A stretch of 64,000 bases of DNA, from NCBI RefSeq assembly GCF_025847275.1, contig NZ_JAOZEV010000013.1:1-64000 (forward strand), given 5' to 3'. Of the stretch, positions 28,326-35,903 are shown piece by piece. Under the pieces are notes generated by a model. The model ran no database searches. It was not told the DNA's origin and saw nothing but the letters and a program-made list of their open reading frames with translations. The position numbers were made by a program, and so were the translations under genes. The first letter of the stretch is position 1, and every line of letters begins with the position of its first letter. Origin of the DNA: Flavobacterium frigoritolerans (lineage in GTDB: Bacteria > Bacteroidota > Bacteroidia > Flavobacteriales > Flavobacteriaceae).

Positions 28326-28499
28326 GAAAGTAGTGTGATTTATTCACTGCAAAGTTCTTTCATTTTATAATTGCCTGATAATTCTAAAAAGTCAATAACA
28401 TATTCATTTCGGACAAATTTTAACAATTAGATTTTTTATGCAGATTTCTCAAAAAACTACCAAGAGTCTTACTATCTATTATATTCCAAATGCTTTTAC

Positions 28500-28636
28500 T
28501 CTCGCGGACTCAGCAAATTTAGCAGATAAAATTTTTGATAAATCATTTAGGAATATAGAATTAACACTAAAAACGACAAACAAAATCCTTTTATAATCTC
28601 AAAAAAAATCTGCTGAATCTGCTAAATCTGCGGGAA
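28500..28636. repeat. Inverted repeat pair in efflux-operon upstream gap
   Basis: Arms at about 28500-28528 and 28608-28636 are imperfect reverse complements built on TTTAGCAGAT / ATCTGCTAAA and flanked by CGCG/CGGG. They fill much of the 358-base gap between the AraC regulator and the TolC gene. The gap has no other recognised gene. Confidence 0.55.
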
Positions 28637-28683
28637 AAAGCTTTACTCACACAGATAATTAATACATTATAAGTAGATTACTT

Positions 28684-29511
28684 TTACAACTTCCCTTTTT
28701 TCAAAATATTCTCTCCATTCAGATAATCCGAAGGTCGTTGTCCTAAAATCTTAAAAAACGTATTGCTAAATGTTGGCACACTACTATACCCAACTTCCTG
28801 CGCTACTTCTTTTACAGATAATTTTCGATCAAGCAGCAATTCAATCGCTTTTAATACTCTTCTGATTGTATAATATTGAATAAATGACATTCCTAAATCT
28901 TTTTGAAACAAACGATATAAAGATTTCTCGCTATATCCAAATTGATGTGCAACTTCTCCAAACAGAATCGTTTCTCCTAAATTATTTTCGATATAACGCA
29001 AAATTTTACTCAAGCGAGCATCTTTAGGCAAGGGCAATTCCAGCGGTAAATTGGTTAAACAAATCTGAGGTAATATGGCTTTAATCGCTTTAGCAATCAC
29101 AAAATTCGGACTACCTTTTTTAAGATCACCATTCCATTGATTGGTAAAAAGCATCATTTGGAGCAATAAATTATTAACCGGATAGATTCCTTCATTTTGA
29201 TAAAAAACGTCTTCCTCTTTTTCAACAGGAAAATATAAGTTTCGCATCATCACGTTTTCAGACTTTGGATGAATACTGTGTTCAATTCCTGCCGGAATCC
29301 ATATAAAATGTCGTGCTGGTAAGAAATAGGTTTTAGTTTCTGTCGTTACAAATACAACATCACCTTCAGTATAAAGAAATTGTGCTTTATTGTGTTTGTG
29401 TGTAGGAACATATAATTCCCCCATCAAATCATGGTAACAATAAATGCTCTTTTTATCAGCATCTACCGTTTTAATATAATACTTGTGCTCTTTATGAATT
29501 GAATGTTCCAT
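28684..29511 (-). CDS. AraC family transcriptional regulator
   Basis: A 275-residue regulator. The N-terminal half is a cupin sensing domain (HKHNKAQFLYTEGDVVFV, then HFIWIPAGIEHSIH). The C-terminal 100 residues hold the two helix-turn-helix units: GEVAHQFGYSEKSLYRLFQ and VKEVAQEVGYSSVPTFSN, ending PSDYL. Its position upstream of the TolC-HlyD-MFS genes suggests that it controls that pump in response to a small ligand, which is inference. Confidence 0.9.
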   Translation of the reverse strand: MEHSIHKEHKYYIKTVDADKKSIYCYHDLMGELYVPTHKHNKAQFLYTEGDVVFVTTETKTYFLPARHFIWIPAGIEHSIHPKSENVMMRNLYFPVEKEEDVFYQNEGIYPVNNLLLQMMLFTNQWNGDLKKGSPNFVIAKAIKAILPQICLTNLPLELPLPKDARLSKILRYIENNLGETILFGEVAHQFGYSEKSLYRLFQKDLGMSFIQYYTIRRVLKAIELLLDRKLSVKEVAQEVGYSSVPTFSNTFFKILGQRPSDYLNGENILKKGKL

Positions 29512-29590
29512 TGAAGTAATTAAATGTAAACAGCTTTTGTGATATATAAATATAAGGAAGAAAATTACACAAAGTGAAGTTACCTAAAAT

Positions 29591-29621
29591 AAAAAAGCCT
29601 TTCCGTTAAGAAAGGCTTTTT
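29591..29621 (-). terminator. Terminator of first tRNA-Asp
   Basis: AAAAAGCCTTTC pairs with GAAAGGCTTTTT around a six-base loop, ten bases after the tRNA 3' end on the minus strand. Confidence 0.8.
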
Positions 29622-29630
29622 CCAATATTG

Positions 29631-29704
29631 CGGTCTGGACGGGACTCGAACCCGCGACCCCATGCGTGACAGGCATGTATTCTAACCAACTGAACTACCA
29701 AACC
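29631..29704 (-). tRNA. tRNA-Asp (anticodon GTC), copy 1
   Basis: On the minus strand GGTTTGG pairs with CCAGACC (one G-U pair). The anticodon stem CATGC/GCATG encloses CTGTCAC, giving GTC (aspartate). The T arm GGGTTCGAGTCC is standard and the discriminator is G. All 74 bases are identical to copy 2 at 30428-30501. Confidence 0.95.
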
Positions 29705-29723
29705 TACTTGCTTTATTGTGGGG

Positions 29724-29754
29724 CAAAAGTACAATAGAAGTTGTGATTCCACAA
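29724..29754 (-). promoter_or_regulatory. Promoter of tRNA-Asp copy 1
   Basis: On the minus strand TACTTTTG (29724-29731) is spaced 20 bases from TTG (29752-29754), in the right place for the tRNA start. Confidence 0.7.
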
Positions 29755-30023
29755 GCTTTTTCGTGTTTTTTAAACAAAAAAAAACGTTATTTTTTTAACA
29801 CATTGATTTCTATCAAAGTAGAAAAACGAAAAAAGCTACAACTCCAAACAATTTAAACCAGAATGAGTAATTTAAGAACAGTTAAGCTATTTTATACCTT
29901 TAATTAAAATAAACTTATAGGATCAAAAATTGGAATTTGAGGTTTCTATAAAAATTTAAATTGCGTCTTATTCAGATTATCTAATCTTTTTGCTTAATCT
30001 CCAACTTTTAAAACTGATCTAAT

Positions 30024-30126
30024 TTAACCGCAAAGGAAACAAAGAGAAAAAAACGCAAAAGTTCGCAAAGCTATTGATTGAACTTTGCGAACCTTTATGT
30101 AATCCTTTGCAGTCTTTGCGGTAATC
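30024..30126. repeat. AACCGCAAAG-type palindromic repeat, unit 1
   Basis: TTAACCGCAAAG at 30024 is mirrored by CTTTGCGG near 30114-30122, with inner mirrored GTTCGCAAAG and CTTTGCGAAC. It lies in the 723-base gap between the two tRNA-Asp genes. Confidence 0.65.
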
Positions 30127-30162
30127 TTTTTTTCGTAGCCCCAACTTTTGCACTTGATTCAA

Positions 30163-30237
30163 TTTAACTGAAAAGTCCGCAAAGCTTAATTAAAACTTTG
30201 CGGACTTTGCGTAAATCTTAGCGTCCTTTGCGGTTAA
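30163..30237. repeat. AACCGCAAAG-type palindromic repeat, unit 2
   Basis: A second, shorter palindrome with an AACTGAAAAG left end, inner GTCCGCAAAG / CTTTGCGGAC, and CTTTGCGGTTAA at the right. Units 1 and 2 share about 30 bases of similar flanking sequence on their left side (about 29999 and 30139), so the unit appears to have been duplicated in tandem. Confidence 0.6.
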
Positions 30238-30276
30238 TTTTCAAGTTAAATCTACAAACCAAAAAGGTCTTAAATC

Positions 30277-30308
30277 AAAAAAGCCATCCACAAAAGTGGA
30301 AAGCTTTT
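30277..30308 (-). terminator. Terminator after tRNA-like relic
   Basis: AAAAGC/GCTTTT and TCCAC/GTGGA pair around a short loop, with a T-run on the minus strand. It has the same position relative to the relic as the terminators have to the two tRNA-Asp genes. Confidence 0.6.
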
Positions 30309-30311
30309 CAT

Positions 30312-30377
30312 TGGTCTAACTACTAAACCCGGTCAGCTTACAAGGCCGACCAAACAACACAACTAATCTTAGATACC
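30312..30377 (-). pseudogene. Possible tRNA relic (Thr-TGT-like anticodon arm)
   Basis: On the minus strand a five-pair stem TCGGC/GCTGA encloses the loop CTTGTAA, which would be a TGT (threonine) anticodon with the proper T33 and purine 37. The possible acceptor ends (GGT..CTAA and TTAGACC) match only with a two-base insertion, and the D and T arms are degenerate. It lies between two tRNA-Asp genes and has its own terminator. Chance similarity cannot be excluded. Confidence 0.3.
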
Positions 30378-30387
30378 GTATTTGGGC

Positions 30388-30417
30388 AAAAAAGCCTTTC
30401 TATAAAGAAAGGCTTTT
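30388..30417 (-). terminator. Terminator of second tRNA-Asp
   Basis: AAAAGCCTTTC pairs with GAAAGGCTTTT around a six-base loop. It closely resembles the terminator of copy 1, consistent with duplication of the whole unit. Confidence 0.8.
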
Positions 30418-30427
30418 CCCAATATTG

Positions 30428-30501
30428 CGGTCTGGACGGGACTCGAACCCGCGACCCCATGCGTGACAGGCATGTATTCTAACCAACTGAACTACCAAAC
30501 C
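30428..30501 (-). tRNA. tRNA-Asp (anticodon GTC), copy 2
   Basis: Identical over all 74 bases to the copy at 29631-29704, with the same anticodon loop CTGTCAC. The region just downstream, including most of the terminator, is also conserved. Confidence 0.95.
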
Positions 30502-30519
30502 TCTGCGTTATTGCGGTTG

Positions 30520-30549
30520 CAAAGATAGTATAGAATTTCATTTCTGCAA
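30520..30549 (-). promoter_or_regulatory. Promoter of tRNA-Asp copy 2
   Basis: On the minus strand TATCTTTG (30520-30527) is spaced 19 bases from TTG (30547-30549). Confidence 0.7.
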
Positions 30550-30587
30550 GCCTTTTTGTAAAAAAATTTAATTTATTTTTTTACTTA

Positions 30588-31514
30588 TTATCCAAAGTTT
30601 TGTTTTTCAACCAAGTATGTCGTTAAAATTTTTTCAAAATTATCACCTACTGCGACCGGAACGTACTTAATTCGGTTCTGAGCACAAGTTAAAGCCAACC
30701 TCTTAAAATAACTTTCCACCTCTTTTTCATATTCTACTTTCACATTATCTGCAAAAACAGCTACTTCTTCACCAGTTTCCAGATCGATAAATTTACGTGG
30801 TGCATTATCAAAATCAAATTTCACTTCTGTTTCCTTATCTATTACATGAAACAAAACCACTTTATGCTTATTATGTTTAAGATGCTGCAATGCATTAAAT
30901 AATAATTCTTCATTTTCAGATTGAAACATATCTGTAAAAAGGATAATCATCGAACGCCTATGAATTTTCTCCGCAATTTGATGCAGATAGGTAATCGTAT
31001 CCGTTTTTTTACTCGTCTTAGGTTTCTCTAAAAGCTCTTCTAATTTATTAAGTAACATTCTATGATGACGATCACTCCCTTTTTCAGGCGCATAATACTC
31101 ATAACTATCCGAAAACACACTCAAGCCTACCGCATCACGTTGTTTCTTTAAGATATTCATTAAAACTGCAGAAGCCAAAACAGAAAAGCCTATTTTATTC
31201 TCATAAAAAGATTGATTTGATTTTAAATCTGGATAATGCATCGATGCTGAATTATCTATGATTAAATGACAACGCAAATTAGTTTCCTCTTCAAATCGCT
31301 TTGCATACAATCGATCCGTCTTAGCAAACAACTTCCAATCGATATGCTTTGTGCTTTCGCCAACATTATAAACCTTATGTTCAGCAAATTCCGCCGAAAA
31401 ACCATGAAACGGACTTTTATGCATTCCCGAAATAAAACCTTCCACAACCTGGTTGGCCAACATCTCAAGATGCTGAAAACTAGAAATCTTCTCTATTTGC
31501 GATTCAATTTTCAT
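30588..31514 (-). CDS. DUF58 domain-containing protein
   Basis: A 308-residue soluble protein of the DUF58 family. The family core is GEIV-type sequence replaced here by VYNVGESTKHIDWKLFAKT (about residues 50-68), followed by a von Willebrand A-like domain with the metal-site motif IIDNSASMHY (about 90-99) and IILFTDMF. Such proteins often work with MoxR ATPases in maturation of envelope proteins, but no moxR gene is adjacent here. It lies five bases after the M1 peptidase gene, so they are co-transcribed. Confidence 0.88.
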   Translation of the reverse strand: MKIESQIEKISSFQHLEMLANQVVEGFISGMHKSPFHGFSAEFAEHKVYNVGESTKHIDWKLFAKTDRLYAKRFEEETNLRCHLIIDNSASMHYPDLKSNQSFYENKIGFSVLASAVLMNILKKQRDAVGLSVFSDSYEYYAPEKGSDRHHRMLLNKLEELLEKPKTSKKTDTITYLHQIAEKIHRRSMIILFTDMFQSENEELLFNALQHLKHNKHKVVLFHVIDKETEVKFDFDNAPRKFIDLETGEEVAVFADNVKVEYEKEVESYFKRLALTCAQNRIKYVPVAVGDNFEKILTTYLVEKQNFG

Positions 31515-31519
31515 TCGGT

Positions 31520-34090
31520 TTATTTTTTTATTTTTTGCGCACGGTACAAATCATCCGTCGCTTGCAATAATTTTCTTTTTAGTATCGGACTAAAGTTAGG
31601 ATTCTCTTTCAAGAACGTTTCCACCACATCATAAGCATAGCTTGACGAATATCTTCCAACCGTACCATTAAGCCAATCTTTTGGAAAAAATATATCTCCT
31701 GTACGCTGAATTTCTGTTACTAAATCCAAACAAAAACGAAGATGTTTTTTAGCACTTTCCTGACGCAATGGATGGTGAATATTTGCTAAAGCCGATGAAA
31801 CCCAAGTCTCTTTTTCCCTGTTTTTATCCTCTTTTAAAGACAACATAAACGCATCTCTAACTGAATCATCTTTTGATAAAGATGGAAGCAAGAACTCAAA
31901 TCTCTTTTGTTTATCTGGATTACTAATAGCCAACTTTGCTTTACTTAGAATCTCATCTGCATTTTGATGTTTAAATATAGCCAAATTCATAGCTATACTC
32001 GTATAGTCATCTTCATTTAATTTTAAATTAGCAATAACATCTTCTTTATTCCATATTCGGTATAACTTTTCTTTCCCTGAATCTGAATAAGCAACAGAAC
32101 TAAACAAACCAAATAGCGTTTTCTTAATATTTTTTGGCAAATCCAGCTGCAAGCGCATATAAACAGCCTCTTCAAGTTGTTTTTGACCACTATTTTGCTC
32201 TTTTTCTGTTAGAAATTTCCAAAAAATGGTATTTAACTGATTCGACAAAATCTTAATAACCAATTCATTCTGTTCTACTTTAATTCCTTCGAGACAAGAA
32301 TCAAATACCTCTACAGGCACAACAACCCCAGCTAACATATTCTCATAAAGATTAATATAACTATACGCTCTTGCTACCTCATCTTTTATTGTTGGAATAT
32401 AATTTAGACTATTCACATCTACTGGAAAAACGCCATATCCAAAACCATTATAATTGTATATAATTGTAGTCGGCTTAGACAAGCCTAAAACATTTTCTAC
32501 TTTGGTCACTCTATCCTTCACAGAAACCTTAATCACCTTAACTCCATCAGGATATACTAATCCGATATCAAATTTTTGTGGCCAAAGATTCTTAGATTTA
32601 TCTTCCGCCTGTTGCTCAATTTCAAAATTCTTTATATTGTTTTTAGAATCATATTCGATATGACTAGTTAGAATTGGTCTTCCTGATTTATTAACCCATA
32701 CATCACTCCATTTTTTCATATCTAATGGAGTTTCTGCATCCAGAATTTCAACTAAATTCTCCCAGTTTGCATTATCATTTGCATACTTCTGAATATATTT
32801 CTGAATACCTTTTCTAAACGCCTCCTCACCCATTGAAGCCTCTAACTGACGCATCATGATTGGTGCTTTGTTATAAATAATGCTCCCATAAAGCGATCCT
32901 GCATTTTTAAGATTTCCTAATTTTTGTTTGATCGGATGCGCTCCTGCAGATCGATCTTCTGCATAAGCACTAGGATAATGAGCCGTCAAAAACTGTAAAC
33001 CATGATTTACCTTTGGAAAAATTGGATTCATAATTTTATCTGCCATGAAATTTGCAAAAACTTCTTTCATCCAAACATCATCAAACCATTTCATAGTTAC
33101 CAAATCGCCAAACCACATATGAGCCGTTTCATGAGCAATTAATTTAGCTCTATTTAACTTTTCACTATCTGTAGCACTATTATCCAAAAACAAAGAAGCC
33201 TCTCTATATTGAATAGCTCCAACATGTTCCATTCCTCCGTATTGAAACACAGGAATTGAGGCAAAATCTAATTTTTGAAATGGAAACAAGTACTGCGTAT
33301 AGTTCTCTAAAAAATTCAAAGACTGCTGATGCAAATTAAAAATAGTATCTGTACTCGCTTTTATTTTATCTGGATTATTCTCCCGATACAGCATTGTCAT
33401 TTGCCTATTACCACTAGGATTCTCAGTAACACGTTTAAACTCACCTGCTACAAACGAGAACAAATAGGTACTCATTTTATCCGACTTTCCAAACTTATAA
33501 GTAACCGCTTCCCCACCTTCAATCCGCTCTTTTACCGGTGCACCCGCCAAAACCGCCCAATCTTTTGGCACAGTAAGAGTGAGCACATAAGTAGCCTTAA
33601 TATCGGGTTGATCAAAACATGGAAACAATGTACTAGCTCTATCCGGGACTAACAATGTATAAAGAAAGTCATCATTTCTATTCAATGATAAATCTCCTGC
33701 TATAAACGAAATTTCAACTTTATTATCACCCAAAACCAAGTTCTTGTCAGAAATAACGATATGCTCTTTCTCATGTACAACAGCTACATTTTTACCGTTT
33801 ACGAGAATTGTTTTTAAATTTTGAGATTTCTCATTAAAATCCAAATACAACGGCCTACTTAAATCAGACAATTTAAACTCCACAATAAGATTTGAAACAA
33901 TTTCCTTTGCCTTTTTATCAGGAATTACAAATAACAAATTATAAGATACGTTAGAAATTTGTTGTTTTCTAAAAATTGCCAATTCCTCCGAAACTCCTCT
34001 TTCTAATAAAAAATCATTCTTTTTTACAGACTGAGACCAAGAAGAACCAGATAAAATAAAGAAACTAAGTAAGCAATAAATAATTTTCAT
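31520..34090 (-). CDS. M1 family aminopeptidase, secreted
   Basis: An 856-residue zinc aminopeptidase. The signal peptide ends near SSWSQ (residue 20). The exopeptidase motif GGMEH is at 285-289, the zinc motif HETAH at 320-324 and the third ligand Glu at 343 in WMKEVFANF. A helical C-terminal domain follows. These features fit an aminopeptidase N acting on peptides in the periplasm or outside. There is no T9SS tail. It is the first gene of a pair with DUF58. Confidence 0.93.
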   Translation of the reverse strand: MKIIYCLLSFFILSGSSWSQSVKKNDFLLERGVSEELAIFRKQQISNVSYNLLFVIPDKKAKEIVSNLIVEFKLSDLSRPLYLDFNEKSQNLKTILVNGKNVAVVHEKEHIVISDKNLVLGDNKVEISFIAGDLSLNRNDDFLYTLLVPDRASTLFPCFDQPDIKATYVLTLTVPKDWAVLAGAPVKERIEGGEAVTYKFGKSDKMSTYLFSFVAGEFKRVTENPSGNRQMTMLYRENNPDKIKASTDTIFNLHQQSLNFLENYTQYLFPFQKLDFASIPVFQYGGMEHVGAIQYREASLFLDNSATDSEKLNRAKLIAHETAHMWFGDLVTMKWFDDVWMKEVFANFMADKIMNPIFPKVNHGLQFLTAHYPSAYAEDRSAGAHPIKQKLGNLKNAGSLYGSIIYNKAPIMMRQLEASMGEEAFRKGIQKYIQKYANDNANWENLVEILDAETPLDMKKWSDVWVNKSGRPILTSHIEYDSKNNIKNFEIEQQAEDKSKNLWPQKFDIGLVYPDGVKVIKVSVKDRVTKVENVLGLSKPTTIIYNYNGFGYGVFPVDVNSLNYIPTIKDEVARAYSYINLYENMLAGVVVPVEVFDSCLEGIKVEQNELVIKILSNQLNTIFWKFLTEKEQNSGQKQLEEAVYMRLQLDLPKNIKKTLFGLFSSVAYSDSGKEKLYRIWNKEDVIANLKLNEDDYTSIAMNLAIFKHQNADEILSKAKLAISNPDKQKRFEFLLPSLSKDDSVRDAFMLSLKEDKNREKETWVSSALANIHHPLRQESAKKHLRFCLDLVTEIQRTGDIFFPKDWLNGTVGRYSSSYAYDVVETFLKENPNFSPILKRKLLQATDDLYRAQKIKK

Positions 34091-34123
34091 TTTTTAAAAT
34101 AGGTATAGATATTCGTTAAAAAT

Positions 34124-34156
34124 AAAAAAAGGTTTGACTTTCGCCAAACCTTTTTT
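34124..34156 (-). terminator. Terminator of thioredoxin gene
   Basis: AAAAAAGGTTTG pairs with CAAACCTTTTTT around an eight-base loop, 25 bases after the trxA stop codon on the minus strand. Confidence 0.8.
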
Positions 34157-34180
34157 ATATAAATTAATAATCGGAATCGA

Positions 34181-34498
34181 TTACAACAATGCGTCTAAAC
34201 TATCTGCGTAAGTTTGTTTCGGAGCAACTCCTACTTGTTTACCTACTACTTCTCCGTTATGAAAAACTAAAACAGTTGGAATATTACGTACACCGTATTT
34301 TGCAGCAAATTCTTGGTTTGCATCTACGTCTACTTTTCCTATTACTACTTTTCCAGCATATTCAGTGCTTAATTCGTCGATGATTGGACCAACCATTCTA
34401 CAAGGCCCGCACCATGCTGCCCAAAAGTCAACCATAACTGGTTTATCTGATTTCAAAACTACTTCTTCAAAAGTAGCATCTGTTATTGCTAAAGCCAT
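34181..34498 (-). CDS. trxA: Thioredoxin
   Basis: A 105-residue cytosolic thioredoxin that reduces protein disulfides. The active site WCGPC is at residues 29-33, with VDFWAAW before it and the cis-proline motif RNIPTVLVF near 75. The gene is monocistronic. A TAAATTTG box on the minus strand at 34574-34581 may be its -7 element, but the -33 spacing is poor. Confidence 0.97.
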   Translation of the reverse strand: MALAITDATFEEVVLKSDKPVMVDFWAAWCGPCRMVGPIIDELSTEYAGKVVIGKVDVDANQEFAAKYGVRNIPTVLVFHNGEVVGKQVGVAPKQTYADSLDALL

Positions 34499-34717
34499 TT
34501 TCTTTTTTGTTTAAAGTTTAACCCTCAGACATCTCTTCGGGGGACAATTTTTAATGAGTTTCGAACTCGAGTACAAATTTAGAAATTTAAAATCAATTCA
34601 TCTCTATTTCCAAATTAGTTTTCATTATAAACGTATCGTAAATCTTTATACTTGTCTTATTTTTTAATTACTTCTTGAAGTAACCTTCTGTTTTCTGATA
34701 CCTATCGAATTACAAAC

Positions 34718-34750
34718 AAAAAAGAGGACATTCTTTCGAACATCCTCTTT
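34718..34750 (-). terminator. Terminator of outer-membrane barrel gene
   Basis: AAAAGAGGA(C/T)(A/G)TTC-type arms pair around a GAAA-like loop, with a T-run on the minus strand, 25 bases after the stop at 34775. Confidence 0.75.
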
Positions 34751-34774
34751 TCTAAAAACTAAAAAAGCAAAATA

Positions 34775-35725
34775 TTATAAGCTATATTTAAGACCTAAAG
34801 TCAAGCCTAATCCGCTAATACCAACATAAGAGCTTAACTCGTCCATTGCATCATTAGGTCTAGTTGTATCTTTAGTATCTGCCGTAGCCGTATTAGGATT
34901 AAACAAAGGATTATTAGAATTAACATCTAATTTACTTCTATAATTTGTATGAATCTGTGCAGTAGTTCTTGTTGCTAAAGCATCGTTACCATTAACAGTA
35001 AACTCTGTAGTTTCTTTGGTTTTTCCGTGTACTGTAAAGTTACGATACTCTAATTCTGCAAAAACAGAAATATTTTTTCCTAATTTATAAGATGTTCCTA
35101 AAGCTGCAACAAAACCAACAGTTGGATTTGGTTTTACCTTATCAACACTACGAACATTTCCAAAAGCAGTCGGAGCACCAGTCGGAGCAAATGCAATTGG
35201 AGCATATGCATCAGTAGTTATCTCTAAATCTCCGTGAATTGGTACTAAAATACCAACTTTTGTATATGGTTCAAAACCTTTGTGCTCTCCTAAGAACAAT
35301 ACCAATGCAGGTGCTAAATCAAAAGCAGTAATTTGCCCTACTGATTTAAAGCTATACACACCAGCTGGTGTAATAGGCACATCAGATCTAGTTTGAGCCA
35401 TTGTCTTATCATTACTACTATAATAATTAACTCCTAACTCAACCCCTAAACGAGCATTAAATCTATAACCTGCTGTTATACCAGTTCTAAAACCTTCACC
35501 AAAAGACCCTGTAACACTTTCTTCTGAAACTAATTTCCCTCCTACATAAGTTCTATCCAAAGGAAGATTCCCTCCTACGGTTGGAAACTCAGTAGCTGCT
35601 GTTTGCAAGAAATAAGATCCGCCTAATTTAAAATACCAGCTTTCTGGCTTTTCTGCTTTTTCAGTTTGAGCTACCATAGTCATAGAACAAACCATCATTC
35701 CTAATAAAAAAAGACTCTTTTTCAT
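34775..35725 (-). CDS. Outer-membrane beta-barrel protein
   Basis: A 316-residue predicted outer-membrane protein. The signal peptide ends near TMVAQ (about residue 20). The mature protein alternates short amphipathic strands, for example RTGITAGYRFNARLGVELGVNYY and SVFAELEYRNFTV, and ends LTLGLKYSL, as in OmpA-like or OMP_b-brl barrels. No peptidoglycan-binding domain is present. The role, pore or adhesin, is unknown. Confidence 0.85.
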   Translation of the reverse strand: MKKSLFLLGMMVCSMTMVAQTEKAEKPESWYFKLGGSYFLQTAATEFPTVGGNLPLDRTYVGGKLVSEESVTGSFGEGFRTGITAGYRFNARLGVELGVNYYSSNDKTMAQTRSDVPITPAGVYSFKSVGQITAFDLAPALVLFLGEHKGFEPYTKVGILVPIHGDLEITTDAYAPIAFAPTGAPTAFGNVRSVDKVKPNPTVGFVAALGTSYKLGKNISVFAELEYRNFTVHGKTKETTEFTVNGNDALATRTTAQIHTNYRSKLDVNSNNPLFNPNTATADTKDTTRPNDAMDELSSYVGISGLGLTLGLKYSL

Positions 35726-35903
35726 AATTTTTTTCTTAAAATAATTTATACAGTGTAAAATAATTTAACAGAATGTTCTCGTTTGCTTTGGGGCAATTGG
35801 AGCGCAATCGTTGTAATTGAGAACAATAATAGTGAAAAAATAGTATGCATGCATAATTTTACCGTTAAAAAAATACATTAATTAAAATTTTAACTATAAA
35901 TCT

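Noticed and set aside
30024..30237. CRISPR-like repeats between the tRNA-Asp genes
   Set aside because: The units are palindromic and lack regular repeat and spacer lengths. No cas gene is present in the window.
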